Made by a program: the position numbers and the translations under genes. A stretch of 64,000 nt of DNA, taken from CAIZQW01 sp942493055. Its GTDB lineage: Bacteria; Verrucomicrobiota; Kiritimatiellia; RFP12; UBA1067. Below are positions 55,714 to 64,000 of this stretch, one piece after another (the stretch's first letter is position 1; each line of letters begins with the position of its first letter). Under the pieces are notes generated by a model. It saw only the letters and a program-made list of their open reading frames with translations, was not told the origin of the DNA and made no database searches. The stretch is taken from NCBI GenBank assembly GCA_942493055.1, contig OW818680.1, positions 5,580,001 to 5,644,000 on the forward strand. The letters are read 5' to 3'.

Positions 55714-57261
55714 ATGAGAAGGTCGTATAATCTACTTTTAACGTTGATGTCTTTTCTGGCCGCAGGAAAACTGTTTGCTGCAGTATGGACGGGGACCACA
55801 GACAACAGTTGGGAGACGGATTCAAACTGGCAGAGCAATAGCCAGCCCGCAGCAGGCGAAGCTATTACCTTCCCTGATGCTGCAACGAGAAAGTCCATCA
55901 CGCTGACAGGCGTTAAGCAAGTTGGGAGCTTGACGTTTGAAGGGAACTATACCCTGGCAGGCGGCACACTACAGTGTCCTGCTTCATCGACCAATAGTGT
56001 TAGCTCCGGGAATGAGGTAATCATTGAAAGCATTATTTCCGGTGCTTCCACGAGGCTTGTAAAGACAGGCCTTGGCCGTCTAGTTTTCTCGGGTCTCAAC
56101 ACCTATACTGGCGAAACAGAGTTGCCGGATGGAGGCTCAGGTTATCTCCAGATTAACCAGAAGGCCTCGTTAGGGACTGGCTGGCTCCGCTTTAATAAGC
56201 GCGGCGACAACACAGGAACGCTTGTGGTGAATGTGCCTGGCAACAATGTATTTAATAATAGTTTCGGCTCATTCCCGTCTTCCCAGACCTACCCTCACAT
56301 TCAGAATCTCCGGGGAACAAATACGTTCAAAGGCAACGTTAGTATTTCAATGTCGGGCGGTTTTGGCGCTGTCTTTGAAGCGGAAACCAATAGCATGCTC
56401 ATACTTGAAGGAACAATCCAAAACGGCTATGTCGGAGCCAGTGGGCCGAGCCGCCGAATCTATTTCAATGCTAAAGGCGAGATTTGGGTGAAGGGAATCA
56501 TCAAAGACAGCACCCCTACGAATATCACGGAATATGTAAAGCAGAATGCGGGCAGACTCATTCTCTCCGGTGCCAATACTTATACAGGATCCACGATCTT
56601 TAATGCAGGCGAGATCGCCGTCGGGTCGAACGGAGCAGCTGGGACGCTGGGTGCTAGCTCGGTTGCGATGAACGCAACAGCTAATAAAAAACTGACCTTT
56701 AATCGCTCGGACAATGTCTCCTTTCCAAACACAATTACAACAGGTTCCAGTTCGGATCAGATCGTCAAGATGGGATCCAACACGCTCACCTTGCAAAATG
56801 TCGGAGGCTCCTCTCCTTTTGACTATAAGATCGAGGGCGGAACCTTGGATTTGAATGGAAAGACGCTCACGGCTCGTAACGTGGAGGGTGCCGGGATTAT
56901 TCAGAACGCAACCTTGACCACGGCCGGCACGATTGAGCCGAACGGGACCTTGAATCTGCCAGCGACCACACTCGGCTCAGGCGCAAAGATCAATATGGAT
57001 TTTGTAACTGCGACCGGCGGCATTGATGACCACCTGACCTTTGCGGACAGTGTTAATCTGAGCTCTGTGACGCTGACCTTGCGAAGTGCCGCAGAACGGA
57101 TCAGCACCGGACGCTATACACTGGTCTCTGTGCCGGAAGGAAAAACAATCACAATGCCATCGGCCTCTGTCCTAGGCGTGCCGCAAACATGGACATGCGC
57201 TGTGTCAGGTCGGCTCTATGAGCTGTTTTACATCGGCGGTACGATGATCCGTTTTCAGTAA
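55714..57261 (+). CDS. Autotransporter-associated beta-strand repeat surface protein
   Basis: 515 residues from the ATG at 55714 (GAGGAG about 9 bases upstream; an in-frame ATG at 55702 is weaker). The signal peptide is LLLTLMSFLAAGKLFA. The mature start AVWTGTTDNSWETDSNWQS is the common dystroglycan/PEP-CTERM-like opening. Autotransporter-associated repeats follow, LVKTGLGRLVFSGLNTYTGE and the second QNAGRLILSGANTYTGSTIFNAGE. The last part is a beta-rich domain without a visible outer-membrane barrel. It is probably exported to the cell surface; function unknown. It is driven by motif promoter P3. Confidence 0.83.
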   Translation: MRRSYNLLLTLMSFLAAGKLFAAVWTGTTDNSWETDSNWQSNSQPAAGEAITFPDAATRKSITLTGVKQVGSLTFEGNYTLAGGTLQCPASSTNSVSSGNEVIIESIISGASTRLVKTGLGRLVFSGLNTYTGETELPDGGSGYLQINQKASLGTGWLRFNKRGDNTGTLVVNVPGNNVFNNSFGSFPSSQTYPHIQNLRGTNTFKGNVSISMSGGFGAVFEAETNSMLILEGTIQNGYVGASGPSRRIYFNAKGEIWVKGIIKDSTPTNITEYVKQNAGRLILSGANTYTGSTIFNAGEIAVGSNGAAGTLGASSVAMNATANKKLTFNRSDNVSFPNTITTGSSSDQIVKMGSNTLTLQNVGGSSPFDYKIEGGTLDLNGKTLTARNVEGAGIIQNATLTTAGTIEPNGTLNLPATTLGSGAKINMDFVTATGGIDDHLTFADSVNLSSVTLTLRSAAERISTGRYTLVSVPEGKTITMPSASVLGVPQTWTCAVSGRLYELFYIGGTMIRFQ

Positions 57262-57335
57262 ACTGCGTCTTTCACGGTTGTGACGGCATCAATATTTATC
57301 TGGGACTGTCACACGGACAGTCAGGTAGGTTATCG

Positions 57336-58301
57336 TCAGCCAGCCTCCTTTGAAGCAGGGCGCGGTGCAGCAACAGAACGGTTCAATAACGTGTTCAATG
57401 CTCCTGTCACCGCCTGAGCTTTAAAGGAGCCGCGTTTGACCACCTTGTTGTTTTGATCCAGCAGGAAGAAGAAGGGAGACACGTCAACGCCGTATTGCTT
57501 GCTGATAGCTCCGCCCTTATCCCAGACCACCGGGATGTTGGAAAGCGACTTGGCGTAAATGGGTTGGATGGTCTCCAGGTCTTCCGCAGTGTTGATGACA
57601 ACGAAAGCGACAGCGTGCTTGCGGAAGACGTTTGCAACCTGCTGAACCGATGGAAACGCATCGATCGTGTACGAGCAGCTTGTTTGGGCGAACACTAAAA
57701 GTGTGGCTTTGGGCCCCTTCAGGCTTGTCAATGTGACGCTCTGGCCCTTCAGGTCTGTTCCTGTAAAAGCAGGTGCGGTATCTCCCGCCTTGGGCATGGG
57801 CAGGTTGTAGCTTTTCTTCGGTTGGCCCGGTAGCTCCGCCAGAATCTCTTTGATCATCGAGTCAAGTTTAGCAGGATCGCATCCACCTGAATAGCGCTGC
57901 ACGCCATCTGGACCGAAGACATAAAACGTGGGATAAAAGAAGAAATCAAGCGCATCAGCAATCCGTCGTCCGGTGTCCACGTTGCGCGGATAGGGATGCT
58001 CCCACTCCTCTGAAAGTTCAAGGTCCTCGCCCGCTAAGGGAACATCGAGTCTTAGAATCGCTACGGTTTCTGGTTTCGTAGCTGCGTAAGTGTGCAGAAA
58101 TTCAGTCGCCTTGGCCGTCCCCGGACACCCCTCTCTCCCCATCAGCAGCAGAAGCACCTTCCCTTGGTACGGGGCCAGAAAAGATTGCATGATCGCTGCA
58201 GACCGCTGCTCCTCAGAACGTTTCTCAGGTGAACAGCCTGTGATCGCGCCTCCCATAAATAGGACAGTAGCTATAATAATTGGCAGTTTCGATGCGTTCA
58301 T
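57336..58301 (-). CDS. Redoxin/TlpA-like lipoprotein with two thioredoxin-like halves
   Basis: 321 residues with lipobox FMGGAITGC. The first half (about 45-150) is thioredoxin-like, with VLLLLMGREGCPGTAKATEF (single Cys rather than CxxC). The second half (about 168-305) is an AhpC/TSA-Redoxin domain (DTAPAFTGTDLKGQSVTLTSLKG, FAQTSCSYTIDAFPSVQQV, where only one Cys remains at the usual TPCxxC position). It is a probable periplasmic thiol peroxidase or disulfide carrier anchored in a membrane. It is monocistronic and convergent with the beta-strand repeat gene. Confidence 0.82.
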   Translation of the reverse strand: MNASKLPIIIATVLFMGGAITGCSPEKRSEEQRSAAIMQSFLAPYQGKVLLLLMGREGCPGTAKATEFLHTYAATKPETVAILRLDVPLAGEDLELSEEWEHPYPRNVDTGRRIADALDFFFYPTFYVFGPDGVQRYSGGCDPAKLDSMIKEILAELPGQPKKSYNLPMPKAGDTAPAFTGTDLKGQSVTLTSLKGPKATLLVFAQTSCSYTIDAFPSVQQVANVFRKHAVAFVVINTAEDLETIQPIYAKSLSNIPVVWDKGGAISKQYGVDVSPFFFLLDQNNKVVKRGSFKAQAVTGALNTLLNRSVAAPRPASKEAG

Positions 58302-58350
58302 GTAAATCTCCGATTTGAATATGGAGATGATATAGCTTTCTTGCCTATAA

Positions 58351-58610
58351 CTTCAACTTCAATTCTTGAATACTTTTCGCAAAGAACGCTATTGGGGTGA
58401 AGGACGGCGTGCCTACGCAATCGGCGAATACGCCGTCGGCACAGCTCGTCCTTCACCCAGAGTCAATGCGTGACACTCGGGTGCTTGCACGAGATAAGCC
58501 CCGGCTGTATTCAGCCACTCGCGGGGGCTTTCCGTGCAAGCACCTCTCATAGCGATCTTCGCGAAAAACATTTTCATTCGTGCGGTTCGCGACATTCGGA
58601 TGCTAAAAAG
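58351..58610. repeat. Large nested foldback repeat, copy B (shorter form)
   Basis: A 260-base copy of the element at 15621-16019. It has the same nested arms (GGTGAAGGACG with CGTCCTTCACC; GGGTGCTTGCACG with CGTGCAAGCACC; AACGCTAT with ATAGCGATC). It lacks the 112- and 26-base blocks found in copy A. Confidence 0.88.
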
Positions 58611-58754
58611 GTGTCGGCAGATTATTCCGGGATCACCGGTAATGGTCGTACCCATAATTCGAATTGCCGGGCTTGAAACCCGACTGCTTTTCCAGTATGA
58701 TTCCCAAATAAGTTTGTGCTTGAGATGCTTTCAACCTCAAAAGGGATAACCACT

Positions 58755-60104
58755 ATGGCTTTTATTAGATTGACCTTTATGCTTCCTTTCATCGCTCTGC
58801 TTGGGACGCCTCTGGCGGCACTGCACGCAGCCGGGGATATCCAGAAAACATGCTTTAAAGAAGTGGATACTCTTTTTAGTAATCCGGGGCAAGGATGGAT
58901 GGGGAGACGCTTTCACGGATCTGTCGAATATTATCGCTTTAACTGGGTGGATATTGAACCTGAAAAGGGCACGTATAACTGGAAGCCTATTGATGACCGA
59001 CTGGAGCGTCTTCAAAAGACAGGCGGAAGCCTGTCCTTGAGGGTCATGACAGCCAGTGCCCATTCGAGCGGTTATTACTCCTCTCCGAAATGGCTCTTTG
59101 ATTTGGGGTGCAAAGGGTATGAATATAACGTAGGCGGTGGCGATCCAACGTCGGGTGGTAAGGCTATCACGCGCATTGAACCGGAATACGCTGATCCGAT
59201 TTATCTTGCTGAGCACAGCGCGTTTATCGCTGCCTTAGGAAAGCGATATGATGGTCATCCGAATATGGAGTTTCTCGATATCGGCTCGTACGGCATCTGG
59301 GGTGAGTGGCACACCAAGCATCCGGCCCCCCTTGCTGTCCGCAAGCAGATTGTGGATATGTATGTGCAAGCCTTCCGCAAAACGCAACTGGTCTTTATGA
59401 CGGATGATCAGGAAGGGCTGAGTTATGCATTGGGCTATGGCGCAGGACTTCGGCGTGACGGTGTAGGCTCCCCCTGGCATGAGCAGAACTGGATCGGTTC
59501 CAAGAAATACGCCAATATACCCGACATGGGAAATGTCTGGAAGAAAGCGCCTGTTGTTTTTGAATGGTTTGGCAACTACGACTACTTGAAATCAAAAAAC
59601 TGGTCTTTTGATGCAGCGGTAAACTTCATGGTGAGCAACCATGTGAGCATGATCAATGACAACATCGGGAACGTTCCACCTGAGGCCATGGCGCAGCTGG
59701 AGAAGCTTGCGCGTCTGGCGGGCTACCGGTTTGTCTTGCGTGAAATCGCGCATGAGAAAACGGTATTGCCAGAACGTGCGCTGAATATAAAGATGAAATG
59801 GGCCAATGTCGGCGTCGGAAAACTGTATCGTCCGTATAAGCTTCAGATTGTATTGAGGAATGCAGCCGGGCAAGCAGTCGCTACAGTTATCGCCGATGCT
59901 GACCCGCGCGACTGGTTGCCAGGCGAACAAGAGATCACCTCGACAATGCGGATACCCAGCGTGCCGTCAGGGACATACACCCTTGCTGTCGCGATAACCG
60001 TTCCAGCCAATCAGCGTCCGTCGCTCAAACTGGCGATGGATGCGCCAGAGAAGGACGGCTGGTATCAGGTTAGTTCTGTCACTGTTGACTCGATATCCAA
60101 GTGA
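58755..60104 (+). CDS. Secreted DUF4832-type glycoside-hydrolase-like protein
   Basis: 449 residues from the ATG at 58755 with AAAGGG upstream; the signal peptide is FMLPFIALLGTPLAALHAA. A TIM-barrel-like domain (about 20-330) has the beta-galactosidase-like pattern YYRFNWVDIEPEKGTYNWKP and IGSYGIWGEWHTKHP, where the Glu of GEWH is a good catalytic candidate. The C-terminal beta-sandwich (about 340-445) matches DUF4832. It is probably a glycosidase of unknown substrate. The sialidase-like gene follows 13 bases later. Confidence 0.83.
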   Translation: MAFIRLTFMLPFIALLGTPLAALHAAGDIQKTCFKEVDTLFSNPGQGWMGRRFHGSVEYYRFNWVDIEPEKGTYNWKPIDDRLERLQKTGGSLSLRVMTASAHSSGYYSSPKWLFDLGCKGYEYNVGGGDPTSGGKAITRIEPEYADPIYLAEHSAFIAALGKRYDGHPNMEFLDIGSYGIWGEWHTKHPAPLAVRKQIVDMYVQAFRKTQLVFMTDDQEGLSYALGYGAGLRRDGVGSPWHEQNWIGSKKYANIPDMGNVWKKAPVVFEWFGNYDYLKSKNWSFDAAVNFMVSNHVSMINDNIGNVPPEAMAQLEKLARLAGYRFVLREIAHEKTVLPERALNIKMKWANVGVGKLYRPYKLQIVLRNAAGQAVATVIADADPRDWLPGEQEITSTMRIPSVPSGTYTLAVAITVPANQRPSLKLAMDAPEKDGWYQVSSVTVDSISK

Positions 60105-60117
60105 AGAAGGACTGAAT

Positions 60118-61305
60118 ATGAGAAATGCAATCACCTCTCTGATTCTTTCTGTTTTGTTACTTGCCTCGTTCGCTTCGCTATACGCCTCTGAACCATTGGC
60201 GCGTCATCCCTTGACGAACAATGCGGAGTGGAAGAACAATAAGCCTGTGGCTTTGCCGAATGTCATGCGTCCCAAAGTCGAAGGCGTCTTGATCTATCAA
60301 CCCACCAATGAATGGACCTACTCACACCATCAGAGTATTACGTTTTTCAAAGGCCGGTTCTATGCGATCTGGTCAAATGGGCGGGAACACGAGGACAGAG
60401 AGGGGCAGCGTGTGTTGATGGCGACGTCCCTTGACTTTAACAATTGGACTGTTCCGCGTCCGCTCGTGGATTCGGTCAAGGACGAACAAGGCGTTGAACG
60501 GGTGCTGACGTCTGCTGGTTTCCATCAGTATGACAATACACTCGTTGCTTACTTCGGTAACTATGGACCCAAAAAAGAGACGACGCACCTGCAAGCCGTC
60601 ACGACTATCGATGGTGAGCACTGGAGTACGATTCGCGAGATGGGAGTCCCTGTCAATCCGAATCATGGTCCGCAGCGCACGGCATCAGGACGTCTCATCA
60701 TCGCTGGCAATATCTCGTTCCCGTATGCTGATGACCCGACTGGTCTGACGGGGTGGCACATGACCGGGATATATCCGCCGAGCATGGCCGCGGCAATCAA
60801 AGACGATCCGGCTTCTTTTTGGGACGTGGCCAAGAAACAAGGCTGGAGCGCGGCACTGTGCGAAGGTTCCTTCTTCCAGACCGATGATGGTGTGCTGCAC
60901 ATGCCGTTGCGAAATACGGGCAAGCCATTCTCGTATCGCTTGTGGCTCACAGAGAGCCGCGACAATGGCTCAACATGGTCCACGCCTGTCGAGACCGAGT
61001 TTAGCGATACAAATGCAAAATTCCACTTTGGCCGTTTGCCGGATGGCCAGTTCTACTACGTCGGCAATCCAATCGGAGGCGGACGTACACCACTAGTCTT
61101 GTCGCTCGCGCGCGATGGCGTAACGTTTGATAAGCACTTTATCCTTGGCGAGACACATTACGAACGGCGCAAGTCAGGAACTGCCAAAGGCGGTGAGTAT
61201 GGCTATCCGCACACCATGATTCACGATGGATATCTTTACGTCATTGTCTCTCGCCAGAAAGAGGCTGTCGAGGTGTTGCGCGTCGCACTGGCGGTATTGA
61301 ACTAA
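60118..61305 (+). CDS. Secreted sialidase/BNR-propeller-like protein
   Basis: 395 residues from the ATG at 60118 (AGAAGGACT upstream). The signal peptide is LILSVLLLASFASLYASE. The six-bladed-propeller pattern includes Asp-box-like LTESRDNGSTWSTPVE and FKGRFYAIWSNGREHEDREG. A tyrosine/arginine-rich C-terminus with LARDGVTFDKHFILGE follows. It resembles exo-alpha-sialidase-like proteins without an obvious full catalytic Arg triad, so the glycan specificity is open. It sits between the DUF4832 protein gene and the GH20-SGNH gene in one operon. Confidence 0.82.
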   Translation: MRNAITSLILSVLLLASFASLYASEPLARHPLTNNAEWKNNKPVALPNVMRPKVEGVLIYQPTNEWTYSHHQSITFFKGRFYAIWSNGREHEDREGQRVLMATSLDFNNWTVPRPLVDSVKDEQGVERVLTSAGFHQYDNTLVAYFGNYGPKKETTHLQAVTTIDGEHWSTIREMGVPVNPNHGPQRTASGRLIIAGNISFPYADDPTGLTGWHMTGIYPPSMAAAIKDDPASFWDVAKKQGWSAALCEGSFFQTDDGVLHMPLRNTGKPFSYRLWLTESRDNGSTWSTPVETEFSDTNAKFHFGRLPDGQFYYVGNPIGGGRTPLVLSLARDGVTFDKHFILGETHYERRKSGTAKGGEYGYPHTMIHDGYLYVIVSRQKEAVEVLRVALAVLN

Positions 61306-61349
61306 CGTAGGTACGATCAAAAAGCGTAAACGAGAAAGTTTAAAACAAT

Positions 61350-63860
61350 ATGAAAGCAGATCTTCTTATTTTAACAGTTCTCATGGTTGCTTGCACTGTT
61401 TCAGCGGGAGAGGCTCCGGCACTCATCCCAGCCCCCGTGCACGTGGAGTGGCGGGCAGGGGCCTTAAGCAAAGAAGCTGTTCCACGTGTGGTGCATATTG
61501 ATGGGCTTCCTGCGGAAGGGTATGAGCTTGAAATCACGACAGCAGGTGCGTTGATCCGCTCGTCAACTGATGCGGGCACGTTCTATGCGCAGCAGACGCT
61601 GAAACAGTTGCGCGTGGCGGACGGCTCGCTGCCGTGCGTATTCATTCGTGACGCGCCGCGGTTTGTCTGGCGCGGATTCATGCTCGATTCGTCGCGTCAT
61701 TTTCAGACAGTGGAAGAGATCAAGCGCTATCTTGATCTGCTGGCGATGCACAAGCTCAACGTCTTTCACTGGCATCTGGTGGATGATCATGGCTGGCGTT
61801 TTGAGAGTAAGAAATATCCCTTGCTCACGCAAGTCGGTGCCTGGCGCGAGCAACCGCCTATTGGACGCTATGGCGGCTTCTACACGCAACAGGAGATGCG
61901 TGACATCGTCGCTTACGCAGCTAAACTGCACATTACCGTGCTGCCTGAAATCGAAATGCCCGGGCATTCGCGTGCCGCGCTTGCGGCTTATCCGAATCTT
62001 GCGTGTGGCGGGGTCAAGACCGAGGTTGACCACTTCTTTGATTTTCCCATGCGCGCCACGAGGTTCCCGAATGTGCCCGGCAATAATGTGTTGTGCGCAG
62101 GCAAGGATGAGACTTTTAAGATGTTGGAAGCCGTGTTGACGGAAGTCATGGACATTTTTCCAAGCACCTACATTCATGTCGGTGGCGATGAAGTCGACAT
62201 GAAGTATTGGAGTGGTTGTGCCGAGTGCCAGACGATGATGAAGGCTAAGCAACTGGCCAATGGGCACAAGCTACAGGCCTATTTCATGGGACGGATCGAA
62301 ACGTTTCTCACAGCACACGGACGTAAAATGATTGGCTGGGATGAGATACTCGAAGGGGGACTTACCCCGGCAGCAACGGTCATGAGTTGGCGCGGAACTT
62401 CGGGGGGAATCAAGGCTGCAAAGGCTGGTCACGATGCGGTGATGTCACCTGGTAAGCCGCTCTATTTTGATCACCGTCAATCCTCATCGCCGCAGCATCC
62501 GCCAGGGTTCGGAGGCTCTGTCGAAACGCTACAGGAAGTGTATCAATACGATCCTGTGCCCAATACACTCACGGCTGTAGAAACCAAACATATACTCGGT
62601 ACGCAGGCGAATCTCTGGTCCTGCGCGACGGAGACTTTGGAACGTCTTGATCTTTTTGCATTTCCACGTCTCTGCGCATTGGCTGAGATCGCCTGGTGTG
62701 CGCCAACACCGAAGGACTTCAGCCAGTTCCAGCAACGCCTTGATAAGCACCTGCTTCGTCTGGATGCTCTGGGTGTCAATTACTGGACGGAGAAGGCGCA
62801 TTTCCAAGTTGGCACATGGATGCCGAATCCTGCGTTCAAGCAGGGCACGTCATTCGACTTGCCAGTGTCCGAAATTCTCGCACCGGGCAAGTGGGTTGTC
62901 ACGTACAACTACAAGAAGGGTGCGGATGCGCTGATGATAGAAGCGGTCGAACTGCTTGCCGATACTGCTGTCGTCGCGCGCGATGTCCATGCAGCCACTG
63001 CGGGCGCGCAGCATATTGATCACCAGTACACACTGGATGTCCCCAAGGTAAACGTCGGAACAAAATGGGTTTTGCGGACTAAGGCTCACGTCGAACCGTG
63101 GAGTGGCGGCGGAAAGGGCGATTCGGCAGGCGTTGTTTCAATGAGCCAAGCCGCGTCCGTGAGGCTCTATGCGCCAGAGAACCCTTTGCCCGTCATCCGT
63201 ACGACCACTGCTGTCACCCAGAATCGAGACAAAGCCAATTACGACTGGGCCACGCGCCATCAGCTCGTAATCGATCAAATCAAAAAGAATCCGCCGGAGA
63301 TCGTCATGATCGGCGATTCCATTACGCACTACTGGGCGGGACAGCCGATTGCGCCCTTTGTGCGGAGTCCTGAGGGTTGGAAGCTCGCCTTCGGTGATCG
63401 CGTCGTGGCTAATCTCGGGTTCGGCTGGGACCGGACTGAGAATGTGTTGTGGCGAATAGAGCATGGCGAGTTGGAAAATATTAAGCCCAAAGCGGTTGTT
63501 GTGGCAATCGGCACCAACAATCTGGGGGTTGATACGACGGAGGATATTCTGTCGGGTATCGATGCCGTATGCCGGAAGATACATGAGAAGGTGCCGGAGG
63601 CACGCATCGTTCTCCTGGGGATTCTGCCACGAAAAGACCAGGATATGCAGATGGGAAACCTTGAGAAGGTAAATCATCTTCTTCAAACACATTTGCATCC
63701 ACGGCCCTACATTGATGTGATGAATTTTGGCAACCTATTCCGCAATTTGGATGGCTCGTTCAATGATAAGCTTTTCTCAGACGGTCTCCATCCGAATGCT
63801 GCAGGGTATGAGCTTCTAGGTAAGGCGCTGTCAACGCTGGTAAATGCGGAACCAAAGTAG
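61350..63860 (+). CDS. GH20 beta-N-acetylhexosaminidase fused to an SGNH/GDSL hydrolase
   Basis: 836 residues with a short signal peptide (LLILTVLMVACTVSAGEA). Residues about 20-120 are the GH20 N-terminal domain. The GH20 barrel (about 120-475) has HWHLVDDHGWRFE and the catalytic pair D280-E281 in HVGGDEVD. A beta-sandwich follows (about 480-610). Residues about 645-836 form an SGNH hydrolase: block I IGDSITHYW (S657), block III IGTNN and block V DGLHPNAAG (D811, H814), most like PAF-acetylhydrolase beta/gamma. It probably cleaves GlcNAc from acetylated glycans, with the esterase removing acetyl groups. It ends the operon. Confidence 0.93.
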   Translation: MKADLLILTVLMVACTVSAGEAPALIPAPVHVEWRAGALSKEAVPRVVHIDGLPAEGYELEITTAGALIRSSTDAGTFYAQQTLKQLRVADGSLPCVFIRDAPRFVWRGFMLDSSRHFQTVEEIKRYLDLLAMHKLNVFHWHLVDDHGWRFESKKYPLLTQVGAWREQPPIGRYGGFYTQQEMRDIVAYAAKLHITVLPEIEMPGHSRAALAAYPNLACGGVKTEVDHFFDFPMRATRFPNVPGNNVLCAGKDETFKMLEAVLTEVMDIFPSTYIHVGGDEVDMKYWSGCAECQTMMKAKQLANGHKLQAYFMGRIETFLTAHGRKMIGWDEILEGGLTPAATVMSWRGTSGGIKAAKAGHDAVMSPGKPLYFDHRQSSSPQHPPGFGGSVETLQEVYQYDPVPNTLTAVETKHILGTQANLWSCATETLERLDLFAFPRLCALAEIAWCAPTPKDFSQFQQRLDKHLLRLDALGVNYWTEKAHFQVGTWMPNPAFKQGTSFDLPVSEILAPGKWVVTYNYKKGADALMIEAVELLADTAVVARDVHAATAGAQHIDHQYTLDVPKVNVGTKWVLRTKAHVEPWSGGGKGDSAGVVSMSQAASVRLYAPENPLPVIRTTTAVTQNRDKANYDWATRHQLVIDQIKKNPPEIVMIGDSITHYWAGQPIAPFVRSPEGWKLAFGDRVVANLGFGWDRTENVLWRIEHGELENIKPKAVVVAIGTNNLGVDTTEDILSGIDAVCRKIHEKVPEARIVLLGILPRKDQDMQMGNLEKVNHLLQTHLHPRPYIDVMNFGNLFRNLDGSFNDKLFSDGLHPNAAGYELLGKALSTLVNAEPK

Positions 63861-63882
63861 TCATAGAGGGGAATGAAACACA

Positions 63883-63909
63883 TCCTCTGCGCCTCAGCGC
63901 CTCTGCGGG
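63883..63909. repeat. CTCTGCGCCTC intergenic word
   Basis: TCCTCTGCGCCTCAGCGCC and CTCTGCGG follow the GH20-SGNH gene, the inverse of GCAGAGGCGCAGAGGA at 45411-45429. This is a short low-complexity word at the window end; no gene is seen in 63861-64000. Confidence 0.45.
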
Positions 63910-64000
63910 AAAAAAGTTACGCCTTCGTTTATTCCAGCTCCGCTGGCGGGGCGCTTGTTTCCAACTGTGGAAAAGATGTGGTTGTATTTTTAGCTGTCGT

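Overview
The window carries about 50 protein genes and no rRNA or tRNA gene that I could find. It looks like a chromosome segment of a PVC-superphylum bacterium. Kiritimatiellota or a close Verrucomicrobiota/Lentisphaerota relative is the best guess. The reasons are indirect: HzsA-like di-heme propeller proteins, DUF5703 and DUF4832 proteins, exported ADP-ribosylglycohydrolase, autotransporter-associated beta-strand repeat proteins, many exported glycan-active enzymes, and dense intergenic palindromic repeats. This placement is inference; a marker-gene tree would settle it.

Layout. 1-7.9 kb: an overlapping four-gene operon of two paralogous di-heme HzsA-like proteins, a PQQ-type propeller and a Tat-exported Gfo/Idh/MocA oxidoreductase. 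8.3-15.4 kb (minus strand): glgP-dut-DUF5703 glycosidase, then a zinc-ribbon membrane protein and galE. 15.4-19 kb: a long repeat-filled gap and an ADP-ribosylglycohydrolase/sialidase fusion. 19-23.3 kb: a Gly-rich surface protein and a lipoprotein cluster. 23.4-24.8 kb: a complete IS with doubled terminal repeats. 25-31.4 kb: an exported TrmO-like protein, a phosphodiesterase, an ABC exporter, a Nif3-like protein and a DacA-type peptidase.

31.5-45.4 kb is a housekeeping amino-acid region. It holds hom-lysC-cimA (aspartate family plus the citramalate route to isoleucine), leuCD, a MetX-MetW fusion and serine O-acetyltransferase, interrupted by a small membrane gene with an in-frame TGA, an ORF6N gene and parA. 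46-50 kb carries the TPR-cvpA-ruvB-thioredoxin cluster. 50-64 kb is an accessory glycan region: an AraC regulator, a NarL-type two-component system, a GH28 protein, a beta-strand repeat protein, a redoxin lipoprotein, a DUF4832 glycosidase-like protein, a sialidase-like protein and a GH20-SGNH fusion.

The most notable unexplained signals are these. First, a 21-bp promoter motif occurs three times between 51.1 and 55.6 kb, each time fused to a -35 element with a 17-bp spacer to a -10. It precedes a candidate 60-nt RNA, the GH28 gene and the surface-protein gene. Second, several families of nested, structured intergenic repeats are present, including copies that differ by clean insertions of other repeat modules. 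Third, there is the HzsA-like redox operon in an organism that is presumably not an anammox bacterium.
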